Origin: Rickettsia typhi
Lineage (GTDB): Bacteria; Pseudomonadota; Alphaproteobacteria; Rickettsiales; Deianiraeaceae
Length of the DNA stretch: 38,146 bases
Assembly (NCBI GenBank): GCA_945889175.1
Contig: CAMDBF010000007.1
Span: 1-38,146, forward strand
Direction: 5' to 3'
The position numbers and the translations under genes are program-made. Position 1 is the stretch's first letter. Every line of letters starts with the position of its first letter. Below are positions 28,830 to 38,024 of the stretch, in pieces. Below the pieces are notes generated by a model. It was given only the letters and a program-made list of their open reading frames with translations, was not told the origin of the DNA and ran no database searches.

Positions 28830-29976
28830 TCAGGCATTGAAGTTTTTTAAAAATCATAATATTTTTAATGCTTCAAAATTTTTTAAAACGGATGGCAAGA
28901 TATTAATAAATTGCGTTTTGATTTGTATAATTGGACTTGCCGAAATTTATTCCGCTGCCGACAGAACAACTGGCAACATCTTTGGTAAGCAATTATTTGT
29001 ATTTTGTTTTTTTGCTCCAATTTTATTTAGCATTATACCAGCCATAAATCCAAAGTTTATTATTAAGTATTGCTATCTAGGCTATTTTATTGCCCTTGTT
29101 TTACTTGGTCTTGTTCTTGTTGTTGGCGATTATTCTATGGGGGCAAGAAGATGGATTGAATTTGCAGGCTTTAGGCTGCAACCATCGGAGTTTGTAAAGG
29201 TTTTTTTAGTTTTGGCGGTTTCAAGATTTTTGCATTTTAAAAAAGCCGAAAAGATTGGTAGTATCTTTAACTATCCAGTAGTGTTGCTATTTATTTGCAT
29301 ACCTTGTGCAATGATATTTTTACAGCCAGACCTAGGCACTGCCTTAATTATTTTTGCCATAGGTGGATTTTTAATTTTTACATCTGGTTTAAGATATGTT
29401 TATGTTTTAGCTTGCCTTGTTGTAGCCTTGGTTTCGATACCGGTTTTGTGGTCTCACATGCACGAATATCAAAAAGAGAGGGTTAGAATCTTTTTAAACC
29501 CCGACAAAGATCCCCTTGGCTCGGGCTATAATATTATTCAGTCAAAAATAGCAATAGGTTCGGGTGGATTGATTGGGGCTGGTTATACTAATGGTAGTCA
29601 GGTTCAATTAAACTTTTTACCCGAAAGTCATACCGATTTTATATTTACTCACTTTGCTGAAGAGTTTGGTTTTGTGGGCGTTGTTGTACTACTCTGTCTT
29701 TACATTGCTTTGCTTTTTCAAATTTTTAGTGTTTCGGTTAATGCTGATAGCCATTTTATAAGGCTTGCCAGTGCTGGTATAGGTTTTAGCCTTTTTTTAC
29801 ATATGTTTGTCAATATAGGTATGACTACAGGTATATTGCCAGTTGTTGGTAGTCCTTTGCCTTTTATGTCATATGGGGGTAGTTTTTTGCTAAGCAACTT
29901 ACTTAATATTTCTTTAATCATGAACTTTTCACTTAATAGAAGGGTTCAGCTTTCAACATCTTCAAAAATGATTTAA
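28816..29976 (+). CDS. rodA: SEDS-family rod-shape/peptidoglycan glycosyltransferase RodA
   Basis: 'GARRWIEFAGFRLQPSEFVKVFLVLAVSRFL', 'FLQPDLGTALIIFAIGGFLIF', 'FLPESHTDFIFTHFAEEFGFVGVV', 'LPFMSYGGSFLLSNLL'. Overlaps the czcA-like 3' end. Confidence 0.92.
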   Translation: MISVSQALKFFKNHNIFNASKFFKTDGKILINCVLICIIGLAEIYSAADRTTGNIFGKQLFVFCFFAPILFSIIPAINPKFIIKYCYLGYFIALVLLGLVLVVGDYSMGARRWIEFAGFRLQPSEFVKVFLVLAVSRFLHFKKAEKIGSIFNYPVVLLFICIPCAMIFLQPDLGTALIIFAIGGFLIFTSGLRYVYVLACLVVALVSIPVLWSHMHEYQKERVRIFLNPDKDPLGSGYNIIQSKIAIGSGGLIGAGYTNGSQVQLNFLPESHTDFIFTHFAEEFGFVGVVVLLCLYIALLFQIFSVSVNADSHFIRLASAGIGFSLFLHMFVNIGMTTGILPVVGSPLPFMSYGGSFLLSNLLNISLIMNFSLNRRVQLSTSSKMI

Positions 29977-29983
29977 CTTTTTA

Positions 29984-31369
29984 ATGATTTACGACCTAAC
30001 TGCCTACCAATGCCCTATGAACCTTGTAATGGCAAAGCAAACTATTCATAACAATAACGATAAGAGTCCAAGCTTTTTATTATCAAGCGAGCAGGGTGCG
30101 GAAAATATCAAGAACTTTCTTGTTTTTAAAGGTTTTAAGGCTAGCTATAAAATGATTGAAAAACACTTTATCGTGGATGGTAAAATTGCTAAAGTGGATA
30201 GACTGTCAATTTACATTCACTACCCATTTTGTGAGCAAAAATGCCCATATTGCGATTTTAACAGTCATGTAAATAAAAGCGAGGTTGAAAAATCTGTTTT
30301 GTGGCTTGAAGCCTACAAAAAAGAGATGGATTTTTATTTTAACAATATTTTACTGGGTAAAAAATACAAGATTGAAAGTATTTTTTTTGGGGGAGGTACC
30401 CCAAGTTTAATGTCGACAGAGCTTGTAAGTGGAATTATCGATTATATTTCAAAGTATCACGATGTAGATTCTTTGGATTGTGAAATAACACTAGAAACTA
30501 ATCCATCATCATTTGAGGCTTTAAAGTTTAAAGACTTTAAAGCTGCGGGAGTAAGTAGAGTTTCAATTGGTTTGCAGGCGTTAAACGACAAAGACCTTAA
30601 AACTCTTGGCAGAGTACACGACTTAAAGCAGGCTTTAAATGCCGTTAAAACTGCTGGTGAAATTTTTGATAATTATTCAATAGACTTAATCTACGCAAGA
30701 CACGAGCAAGACTTAGCAAGCTGGCAGGCAGAGCTTGAATATGCTTTAAAGCACTTGGTAAAAGACCACATATCTCTTTACGCTTTAACTATTGAAAAGG
30801 GCACGGAGTACTACTCTCTTGCAAAGCGTGGTTTAATTGTTACCCCATCGGAGGACAAAGCTTTTGAATTTTACAAGCTAACAGACGAGATCATAAAGGC
30901 AAATGGTTTTGACAAATATGAAGTGTCAAATTATTGCAAAAATGATAAGTTTTCAAGACACAATATGACCTACTGGCAGTGCGGCGATTGGATTGGTATT
31001 GGGGCTGGGGCGTTTTCTCGTTATACAATTGATGCAAAAAGACATTCCGCCAATAACTATCACGAGCCGCTAAAGTGGTTTAACTCCGTTATGCAAAATG
31101 GTAACGCCCTGCAGATAAAAGAGTCAGTTGATGCTAAGGACATAGCCTACGAGATGTTAATGATGGGACTTAGACTTAAAGATGGTATTGACATAAAAGC
31201 CTTTAATGAAAAATTTGATTTAAACCTTGAAGAATACCTAAACAAATCAAAGCTAAATGCAATGATAAATGAGGGCTTGGTAATTTACAATCAAGGCTTG
31301 CAAATTAAAACAACAGAGCAGGGCTTGTATGTGTTAAACTCCATTATCAATTCTATTTGTTATTGCTAA
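29984..31369 (+). CDS. hemW: HemW-like radical SAM protein with N-terminal TusA-like domain
   Basis: Radical SAM 'YIHYPFCEQKCPYCDFNSH', 'FFGGGTPSLM', 'RVSIGLQALNDKDLKTLGRVH', 'HNMTYWQCGDWIGIGAGAFSR'. First ~70 aa 'MIYDLTAYQCPMNLVMAKQTI...GAENIKNFLVFKGFKASYKMIEKHFIVDGKI' match a TusA pattern. Confidence 0.88.
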   Translation: MIYDLTAYQCPMNLVMAKQTIHNNNDKSPSFLLSSEQGAENIKNFLVFKGFKASYKMIEKHFIVDGKIAKVDRLSIYIHYPFCEQKCPYCDFNSHVNKSEVEKSVLWLEAYKKEMDFYFNNILLGKKYKIESIFFGGGTPSLMSTELVSGIIDYISKYHDVDSLDCEITLETNPSSFEALKFKDFKAAGVSRVSIGLQALNDKDLKTLGRVHDLKQALNAVKTAGEIFDNYSIDLIYARHEQDLASWQAELEYALKHLVKDHISLYALTIEKGTEYYSLAKRGLIVTPSEDKAFEFYKLTDEIIKANGFDKYEVSNYCKNDKFSRHNMTYWQCGDWIGIGAGAFSRYTIDAKRHSANNYHEPLKWFNSVMQNGNALQIKESVDAKDIAYEMLMMGLRLKDGIDIKAFNEKFDLNLEEYLNKSKLNAMINEGLVIYNQGLQIKTTEQGLYVLNSIINSICYC

Positions 31370-31408
31370 GGACAGTATGTTAAATTTTTTAAGCAAATTT
31401 GAACAAAT

Positions 31409-32536
31409 TTAAGCAAAGAGGCTTTTTAACAGTCTTGCGATTTCAATTTTAGCAAGCATTTCATCGGAGTTGTAGGTGATTGCATTTTGCAAAATTTTAT
31501 TAATCGATTGCATAATTTGATAGCCGGATGATGCTTTGTAAAAATCGGTATTCTTAGCGTCCAAAAGGTATTGTTTTAATACTTTGTTTGCTAAAAAACC
31601 AATATCAAAAAGATCGTGGTTTGTAAATAAGCTATGTTCACGCCCTGTCAAAATTAAGTCCCTACCCTGAGAGATTATATCTTTATAGCCAGACTTAACA
31701 AGGATTTTAGCAATTGCCGGCGAAGAGTCGCAAATGTCGTAAAGTTCACTTACCTCGTTGGAGCTAAGCTTGCAGTCTTGTTTTTCAAGGATTCTTGTAA
31801 AGTTCTCGATACTTGGTGTTTGTAAATTAAAAACTATAGATCTTGAAAGGATGGTTTTTAACACCCTGTTTGTATTGTGTGAAACGAGTATAATATACAA
31901 TGAAAAATTCGCCTCCTCGAGAGTCTTTAAGATTGAGTTTGTGAACTCTTTTGAGGCATAATCGATATTATCAATTATTAAAAATTTAAAGTCGGATATC
32001 TGTGGTGACTTCATTAAAAATGGCATTATTGTCTGTCCAAAATCCTTTACAACAGATAAGTTATTTTTGTAAACAGACTTAATATCGTTGCCTTGCTTTA
32101 GCTCTGATTCTTCGGCAGATTTTTTTTTATCTTTTTGATTATTTTTTACATATAAAATGTCAGGGTTATTGTCTTTTGCTTCGGGGTTAGTTTGGTCGTT
32201 AACAAAGCCGTAGTTTGCAAAAATTTGCGAAAGAATGATGTCTATCAGATAACTCTTACCCGCACCAAAGATACCATTTAGCAAGATACATCTTGGCAAT
32301 TTTTTATTGTAAAATAAGGAGCAGATTTTATTAGCAAGCTCCATACCATTACCAAAAAATTCGTAGTTAGGTAGGGTGGCTTTGGTATTAGTTTGTGTAG
32401 CTAAATCTTGAACATCGTCAAAGTTCTCACTAAGGTCAAGTCCTGCAAATTCATCATTTTTTGCCTTAGATTTAGTAATTGGTTTTTTCTTTTGAGGCTC
32501 GATTACAGCTTCAACATTGTCCTCAAAGAGCATCAT
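31409..32536 (-). CDS. holB: DNA polymerase III subunit delta'-like clamp-loader ATPase
   Basis: 'LPRCILLNGIFGAGKSYLIDIILSQIF', 'SDFKFLIIDNIDYASKEFTNSILKTLEEANFSLYIILVSHNTNRVLKTILSRSIVFNL'. Confidence 0.82.
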   Translation of the reverse strand: MMLFEDNVEAVIEPQKKKPITKSKAKNDEFAGLDLSENFDDVQDLATQTNTKATLPNYEFFGNGMELANKICSLFYNKKLPRCILLNGIFGAGKSYLIDIILSQIFANYGFVNDQTNPEAKDNNPDILYVKNNQKDKKKSAEESELKQGNDIKSVYKNNLSVVKDFGQTIMPFLMKSPQISDFKFLIIDNIDYASKEFTNSILKTLEEANFSLYIILVSHNTNRVLKTILSRSIVFNLQTPSIENFTRILEKQDCKLSSNEVSELYDICDSSPAIAKILVKSGYKDIISQGRDLILTGREHSLFTNHDLFDIGFLANKVLKQYLLDAKNTDFYKASSGYQIMQSINKILQNAITYNSDEMLAKIEIARLLKSLFA

Positions 32537-32548
32537 GATTTTTCCTTA

Positions 32549-33496
32549 TTAATCAAATAATTTAGATACCGATCCACCAGAGGAAAACTCGTTGATAACA
32601 TCGGCAAAAATCTCCGATGCACTGATAAGTTTAATTTTAGTTGAGGTGGCAATTTTTGCTTCATTATCGACTGTATCGGATATTGCAACAAAATCAAGAC
32701 TGGATTTTTCTATTTTGTCAATAGCACTACCCGAAAATAATCCATGAGTAATGTAGGCGCAAACCGATTTAGCACCATTGTTTTTTAATGCTAGCGCTGC
32801 ATTGCAAAGGGTTCCGCCACTGTCAAGTATGTCGTCAGTAATAATGCAGTCCTTGCCTTTAACATCGCCAATGATGTTCATTACTTCGGATTGTCCAGCC
32901 TTTTCCCTTCTTTTATCAATAATAACCATTTGAGCGGAGATTCTTTTTGCAAGGCTTCTAGCTCTTACAACTCCCCCAACATCGGGGGAGGTAATGACAA
33001 GTCCCTCTCCTACAAAGAAGTTTTCCTTAATGTGATTAATCACCGATGGCCAGTAGTATATATTGTCAACAGGTATGTTAAAAAAGCCTTGTATTTGACT
33101 AACATGTAAGTCCATTGTTATAACGCTGTCAGCACCTGCGGTTTGAATTAAATCAGCACATAGCTTTGCAGTAATTGGGGATCTTGGGTGAGATTTTCTA
33201 TCCTGTCTTGCGTAATAAAAGTAGGGTATTACTGCAATGATTTTGCGTGCCGAGGCTCTTTTTAAAGCATCAATAGTAATAAGAAGCTCCATTAAATCGT
33301 CATTAGGCTTGTGAGTTGAACTTTGCACCACGAACACTGACTGCTCTCTAACATTTGAAAGAACTTCAACAGCAACCTCGCCGTCGTTAAATCTATTAAT
33401 ATTTGCATTGATAATATTAAGCTCGTACTTACTTAAACTCGATGTTATGTTTTTAGATAGTGTTGAACTATTGGAGCAAAATAAAATATTAATCAT
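32549..33496 (-). CDS. prs: Ribose-phosphate pyrophosphokinase
   Basis: 'FNDGEVAVEVLSNVREQSVFVVQSSTHKPNDDLMELLITIDALKRASARKIIAVIPYFYYARQDRKSHPRSPITAKL', 'DCIITDDILDSGGTLCNAA'. Confidence 0.96.
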   Translation of the reverse strand: MINILFCSNSSTLSKNITSSLSKYELNIINANINRFNDGEVAVEVLSNVREQSVFVVQSSTHKPNDDLMELLITIDALKRASARKIIAVIPYFYYARQDRKSHPRSPITAKLCADLIQTAGADSVITMDLHVSQIQGFFNIPVDNIYYWPSVINHIKENFFVGEGLVITSPDVGGVVRARSLAKRISAQMVIIDKRREKAGQSEVMNIIGDVKGKDCIITDDILDSGGTLCNAALALKNNGAKSVCAYITHGLFSGSAIDKIEKSSLDFVAISDTVDNEAKIATSTKIKLISASEIFADVINEFSSGGSVSKLFD

Positions 33497-33498
33497 TT

Positions 33499-33846
33499 TT
33501 ATTTTTTAAATAATTTTAAATATAAGTTTTTAACACTATTACAAAAAGGCTTTATTGGTGATAGTAAACTTTGATGAGATATTATCTTTTGCTTAATGTA
33601 CCTTCTTGTAATTACGAATAATATTGTACTTTGAATACTAAGAACCATGGAGCCTGATATAATCTGACTTAGATTTGGTGAAAATACACCCCACAAAAAC
33701 CAACAAAGACTACTTAATATAAATAATATATAGATAAAGAATTGTATGGGTGGTACATTCTTTGATCTTAACATGTAATAACCCTCAAGACAGACGGCAA
33801 TGTTTAAAAAAACATCACCAACATGCATAAGAAAATCGGCGTTCAT
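33499..33846 (-). CDS. Small three-TM protein, SemiSWEET/MtN3-like
   Basis: 'GDVFLNIAVCLEGYYMLRSKNVPPIQFFIYILFILSSLCWFLWGVFSPNLSQIISGSMVLSIQSTILFVITRRY' follows the 3-TM SemiSWEET pattern but lacks the canonical PQ motif. Confidence 0.5.
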   Translation of the reverse strand: MNADFLMHVGDVFLNIAVCLEGYYMLRSKNVPPIQFFIYILFILSSLCWFLWGVFSPNLSQIISGSMVLSIQSTILFVITRRYIKQKIISHQSLLSPIKPFCNSVKNLYLKLFKK

Positions 33847-33865
33847 AATAGATTTACTTAAAAAG

Positions 33866-35269
33866 TTATGAATGTATTTGAGCCTTGTCGACGGCCATGC
33901 AGGCCTCTTTAATTGCCTCGTTTAGTGTTGGGTGAGCGTGGCAGGTTCTTGCTACATCCTCAGCTGAACCACTAAACTCCATTGCAACACAAATTTCGTG
34001 AATAATATCACCAGCCGATCTTCCTATTATATGGGTGCCAAGAATCTTGTCCGTTTTTTTGCAAGCAAGAACTTTTACAAATCCAGCAGAATCGTTAATT
34101 GCCTTAGCTCTTGAGTTTGCCATAAAGCTAAACTTGCCAACCTTATACTCAATACCAAGGGCTTTGAGTTCTTCTTCCGTTTTGCCAACACATGCAACCT
34201 CGGGATGTGTGTATATTACCCCAGGAATCACATCGTAATTAACATGGCCGTACTTGCCAGCAAGAGTTTCGGCAACTGCAACGCCTTCCTCCTCTGCTTT
34301 ATGAGCAAGCATTTGCCCTACAACAACATCACCAATAGCATAAATGTTGTCTACACTTGTTTTTAAGTGTTTGTCGGTTAAGATGAAGCCTCTTTCATTT
34401 TTTTTAACCCCTATTGATTCAAGATTTAAACCATTAGTATTTGGTTTTCTACCTATTGCAATAAGCACTACATCGGCTTTTAGCTCTTCTTTTTTAGCAT
34501 CGCTAACGCCTTCAACTTCAACGGTTGCAGATGTTTTACCTTTTTTTACTGAGAGTACCTTTGTCGACATTCTAAAAATAATTCCCTGTTCCTCAAGAAT
34601 CTTTTTAAAAGCCTTGCCAAGTTCAGCATCGAGAGACGGGGTGATTTTGTCTAAAAATTCAACAACTTCAACTTCTGAGCCAAGTCTTTTGTAAACTGAG
34701 CCTAGCTCCAATCCTATAACCCCAGCACCAATTACAATTAATTTTTTAGGAACCGTTTTTAAATTAAGTGCTCCCGTTGAAGATATTACAATTTCTTCGT
34801 CAATTTCTGCCGATGGCAAATGTGTAACCTCTGAGCCTGTGGCAATAACAAAGTTTTTTGCAGTAATGGTGTTTATAGAACCATCTTCTAGCGTAATATT
34901 AATAGTGTTTTTATTTGTAAAGCTTGCAAGACCTGTCAATTTTTCAACCTTGTTTTTTTTAAGCAGCCCATCAATACCCTTTGCAAGGGTTTCGATAGTT
35001 GTAGACTTTTGCTTCATCATGGCAGTAAAGTCAGGCTTTACTTCGCCGTGCAAAATGCCGTCGCTAATTAAATGCTTTGCAGCATCGTATTTATGAGTTA
35101 ATTCTAACAATGTTTTAGATGGAATACATCCAACATTAAGGCAGGTTCCGCCAAGAGTTTTTCTTTTATCAACACAAGCTGTTTTTAAGCCAAGCTGTCC
35201 AGCCTTGATTGCCCCAACATAACCACCCGGTCCACCGCCGATAAACACAACATCAAAATCAAAGGACAT
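33866..35269 (-). CDS. lpdA: Dihydrolipoamide dehydrogenase
   Basis: 'FDVVFIGGGPGGYVGAIKAGQLGLKTACVDKRKTLGGTCLNVGCIPSKTLLE', 'YAIGDVVVGQMLAHKAEEEGVAVAE', 'CHAHPTLNEAIKEA'. Confidence 0.96.
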   Translation of the reverse strand: MSFDFDVVFIGGGPGGYVGAIKAGQLGLKTACVDKRKTLGGTCLNVGCIPSKTLLELTHKYDAAKHLISDGILHGEVKPDFTAMMKQKSTTIETLAKGIDGLLKKNKVEKLTGLASFTNKNTINITLEDGSINTITAKNFVIATGSEVTHLPSAEIDEEIVISSTGALNLKTVPKKLIVIGAGVIGLELGSVYKRLGSEVEVVEFLDKITPSLDAELGKAFKKILEEQGIIFRMSTKVLSVKKGKTSATVEVEGVSDAKKEELKADVVLIAIGRKPNTNGLNLESIGVKKNERGFILTDKHLKTSVDNIYAIGDVVVGQMLAHKAEEEGVAVAETLAGKYGHVNYDVIPGVIYTHPEVACVGKTEEELKALGIEYKVGKFSFMANSRAKAINDSAGFVKVLACKKTDKILGTHIIGRSAGDIIHEICVAMEFSGSAEDVARTCHAHPTLNEAIKEACMAVDKAQIHS

Positions 35270-35397
35270 TTTACGGAATATAACAAATTAAAATAAAAAC
35301 ATATCGCTTATCAAAAAAGCTATTTCATTTTATTTTACTTTTTGTAAAACACAAAACAATTTTAATATTTTTTCAAAATACTAAAATTACAGTGTAA

Positions 35398-36099
35398 TTA
35401 AGGGTATATTTTAAAATGTTTCCATTCGTTATTTTTTAACTCGTAGATTGTTCTATCGTGGAGTCTATGTCTTCCATTAATCCAAAATTCAAACCTAGTA
35501 GGTTTAATTAAAAAACCACCCCATTCTATGGGTCTTGCAATTGGTTTTTGCTCTATAATTTTATCGTTAAATTCATTTTGTAAAATATCAATTTCCTCTA
35601 CAGATTCAGGACTGATATCTAATTTAGACTTGTCAATCTCTAGTCCGTAGTTTAATGCCATTTTTGAGTATTCATCTAAGAGTCTATCACGGGACTCTAA
35701 GTAGCTAGATTGTTTTGACACGCAGGCACCGATTCTACTAGCAAAACTACGGGAAGCAAAATAAGCATCATTTTCTATTTGGTTAGTTTTAAATGCCTTG
35801 CCCTTAATTCTTATCTGTAGGTTTAATCTGTCCCAGTAAAAGCAGGCTGCAACGCTTTGATTAAGGCTTAAATCAATGCCTTTTGAGCTATTTTGATTTG
35901 TAAAAAATACAAAGCCATCTTCCTTAAATTCTTTTAGTAAAACAATTCTTAAATCTGGTTCGCCATTAGTATTACAGGTGCTTAATGTAAAGGCTGTATG
36001 GTCTTTTACAAGCTTAGAATTTTTGGCAAAATTAAACCAAGTGGCAAATTTGTCAAAAGGGTTTTGAGATTCTTTAATCAATTCATGATTCATTGCCAC
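35398..36099 (-). CDS. pdxH: Pyridoxamine 5'-phosphate oxidase
   Basis: 'AFTLSTCNTNGEPDLRIVLLKEFKEDGFVFFTNQNSSKGIDL', 'YFASRSFASRIGACVSKQSSYL', 'IARPIEWGGFLIKPTRFEFWINGRHRLHDR'. Confidence 0.94.
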   Translation of the reverse strand: MAMNHELIKESQNPFDKFATWFNFAKNSKLVKDHTAFTLSTCNTNGEPDLRIVLLKEFKEDGFVFFTNQNSSKGIDLSLNQSVAACFYWDRLNLQIRIKGKAFKTNQIENDAYFASRSFASRIGACVSKQSSYLESRDRLLDEYSKMALNYGLEIDKSKLDISPESVEEIDILQNEFNDKIIEQKPIARPIEWGGFLIKPTRFEFWINGRHRLHDRTIYELKNNEWKHFKIYP

Positions 36100-36107
36100 T
36101 TTTTATA

Positions 36108-36629
36108 TTAACCACCTAAATGAAGCCCAAAATAAGCCAAGGCTTTTAAAACCAACGCCTTGCCAAGTAAAACTAAAAATATGCAAAACATAATTGCAAA
36201 CAAGCCCCAAACTAACCCAAAGAATACAAATAGTCCATCTTCAAGTAACAAACCAAGGGATACTAGCACAATTGACATTCCTACTGCAAGATTAGTAAAT
36301 GGTATTGGTAACAGCAGTATTATTGACATAATTATTATATGTAAGCCAATAAACTTAAGTGCAGTTGGAGTAAAAAAGAATGACATACGCTTTTTAAATA
36401 TTTTGCTAAATTTAAAAAGAGAGAGGTGAAATGTATCAGTAATTTTTAATAACAGATTTTTTTTAATCGATACAGACAAAAGCCTTTTTGGTAACATAAG
36501 GTTTTTTTTGCCAAAAAGCAAATGCCCAGCAACAAGTATGCAAGGTATTGTACCAAGCACTGAAACACCGGGGGGTAATGGTATGGGAAAAATTGTTGGT
36601 AAGTTAAAAATCAAAATAAGTAAGTACAT
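36108..36629 (-). CDS. ExoD-family membrane protein; the homologous frame appears to extend upstream to ~36884 without a canonical start
   Basis: 'FNLPTIFPIPLPPGVSVLGTIPCILVAGHLLFGKKNLMLPKRLL', 'PFTNLAVGMSIVLVSLGLLLEDGLFVFFG' ExoD-like. The upstream in-frame peptide '...VLSVEEIIHIAGHKS' fits the normal ExoD N-terminal region. Confidence 0.7.
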   Translation of the reverse strand: MYLLILIFNLPTIFPIPLPPGVSVLGTIPCILVAGHLLFGKKNLMLPKRLLSVSIKKNLLLKITDTFHLSLFKFSKIFKKRMSFFFTPTALKFIGLHIIIMSIILLLPIPFTNLAVGMSIVLVSLGLLLEDGLFVFFGLVWGLFAIMFCIFLVLLGKALVLKALAYFGLHLGG

Positions 36630-37009
36630 CGACTTGTGGCCTGCTATATGAATTATCTCTTCAACGCTTAAAACATGAGATTTCTTGCGTCTTTTTGCAT
36701 GTCTTTTTAAAAGGTAAAAAAAGCCAAGGCTATCTCTAAAACTTTGAACAAAATGCTTGTGAACTTTTGATGATTTGGATGTAAAATTTGCTTTTACTTT
36801 GCTTACTGTAGCCCTAGCTACATCTGCCTTAACCTTAACTTTTGAAGGCTTAAAAAAAGAAAAAATTTTACTAAAAATAAAGTTCTAAATAACTAATAAA
36901 ATTTAAAATCAACATAGCTTGCATAATTGTAGTCAACAATATTTTACATCAGTGCAGAATATTATCAAGTATTATTTAGCGTCACATTATAAATTTATTT
37001 ATTTTTTTA

Positions 37010-37038
37010 TTGACATATTCATTATCTTCTAAAATAAT
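37010..37038 (+). promoter_or_regulatory. Candidate sigma70-type promoter upstream of the LysR gene
   Basis: TTGACA (37010-37015) - 17 nt - AATAAT (37033-37038). Motif only; very AT-rich background. Confidence 0.3.
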
Positions 37039-37180
37039 ATATTCACAATCCAACTATATAAAATGTAAATAATTTTAAAACATTATAGAATATAAAGATT
37101 TTTATAATTTAGTGTATTTGATTGGTTTTTGCAATGAATAAAAAAAAATTCAATACGAAATTTACTACAAACAAAACAGA

Positions 37181-37816
37181 ATGCAACAGCTAAAAGCATT
37201 TATAATGGTTGTTAAATACGATACAATCCATAAAGCAGCTGAGGTAATGGGGGTTGGTGTTAGCTCTGTTCTTAAGCAGGTAAGGTCTCTTGAAAAGCAT
37301 CTTGGAGTTGATTTATTTTGTAAAAACGGTAGATATGTAATGCTAACCGCAGAGGGAAAAACTTTTTACGAAGTTGCGGTTCCCGTGTATAATGCCACTG
37401 ACGACATCTTTAACATTTTTCACAAAAGCAATACCAAGACAACAAATAAGTTGAGTATTGCATCAAATCATGTAGGTATATCCTATATACTTCCAGACTA
37501 TATTAAGCGTTATAAGCTTTTATATCCAGAGGTTCATTTTTCAATCCACAACCTTTCAAAAAAGGAAACGGATGAGAGATTATCTAACAACAAAGTTGAT
37601 ATTGCAATTTATCCTGTAATACAGCAATCAGATGATTTTGATTTTATACCTGTAAGAACCCATCAACCAATTTTGCTTTTAAAAAACAACGATCCATTGT
37701 TAAAAGTTAAAAACAAAGACGAGATTAAAATGGAGGATGTAAAAGGAAGACATCTTGTAAGAATAGATCCTAAGTTAATTACCCTTAATAACTTTGAGCA
37801 GGTTATAAAACATTAA
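37181..37816 (+). CDS. LysR-family transcriptional regulator, apparently C-terminally shortened (211 aa)
   Basis: 'MQQLKAFIMVVKYDTIHKAAEVMGVGVSSVLKQVRSLEKHLGVDLFCKNGRYVMLTAEGKTFYE' LysR HTH. The ORF ends at a TAA lying inside the repeat element beginning 37812. Confidence 0.8.
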   Translation: MQQLKAFIMVVKYDTIHKAAEVMGVGVSSVLKQVRSLEKHLGVDLFCKNGRYVMLTAEGKTFYEVAVPVYNATDDIFNIFHKSNTKTTNKLSIASNHVGISYILPDYIKRYKLLYPEVHFSIHNLSKKETDERLSNNKVDIAIYPVIQQSDDFDFIPVRTHQPILLLKNNDPLLKVKNKDEIKMEDVKGRHLVRIDPKLITLNNFEQVIKH

Positions 37817-37847
37817 ACCTCTTCCTTAACCCCTACCATCTTAAACC

Positions 37848-37876
37848 CCTCCCCTCTTAGGGGAGGCTGGGTGGGG
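37848..37876. repeat. Palindromic repeat unit, copy 1
   Basis: CCTCCCCT-CTT-AGGGGAGG (37848-37866) followed by CTGGGTGGGG. Confidence 0.8.
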
Positions 37877-37960
37877 TTTTGACAGAGCTTAAAAATAATA
37901 TTTCTACTTAATTACTTTTACTTTAATTTTTGGTTAAAAAAATATACCCTATCCTTATTA

Positions 37961-38024
37961 AACACACACGCCCGCTGCCCCCATTTGGTTAAAATAGCAG
38001 CTGGGGGGCGGGGGCGTGTGTGTT
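37961..38024. repeat. GC-rich long hairpin
   Basis: Arm 1 AACACACACGCCCGCTGCCCCC, arm 2 GGGGGGCGGGGGCGTGTGTGTTAA; reverse complement of arm 2 begins TTAACACACACGCCCCCGCCCCCC. Loop ~20 nt. Confidence 0.75.

Noticed and set aside
34344-34694. 116-aa plus-strand ORF opposite lpdA, and 34839-35096
   Set aside because: Shadow ORFs of lpdA codon usage.
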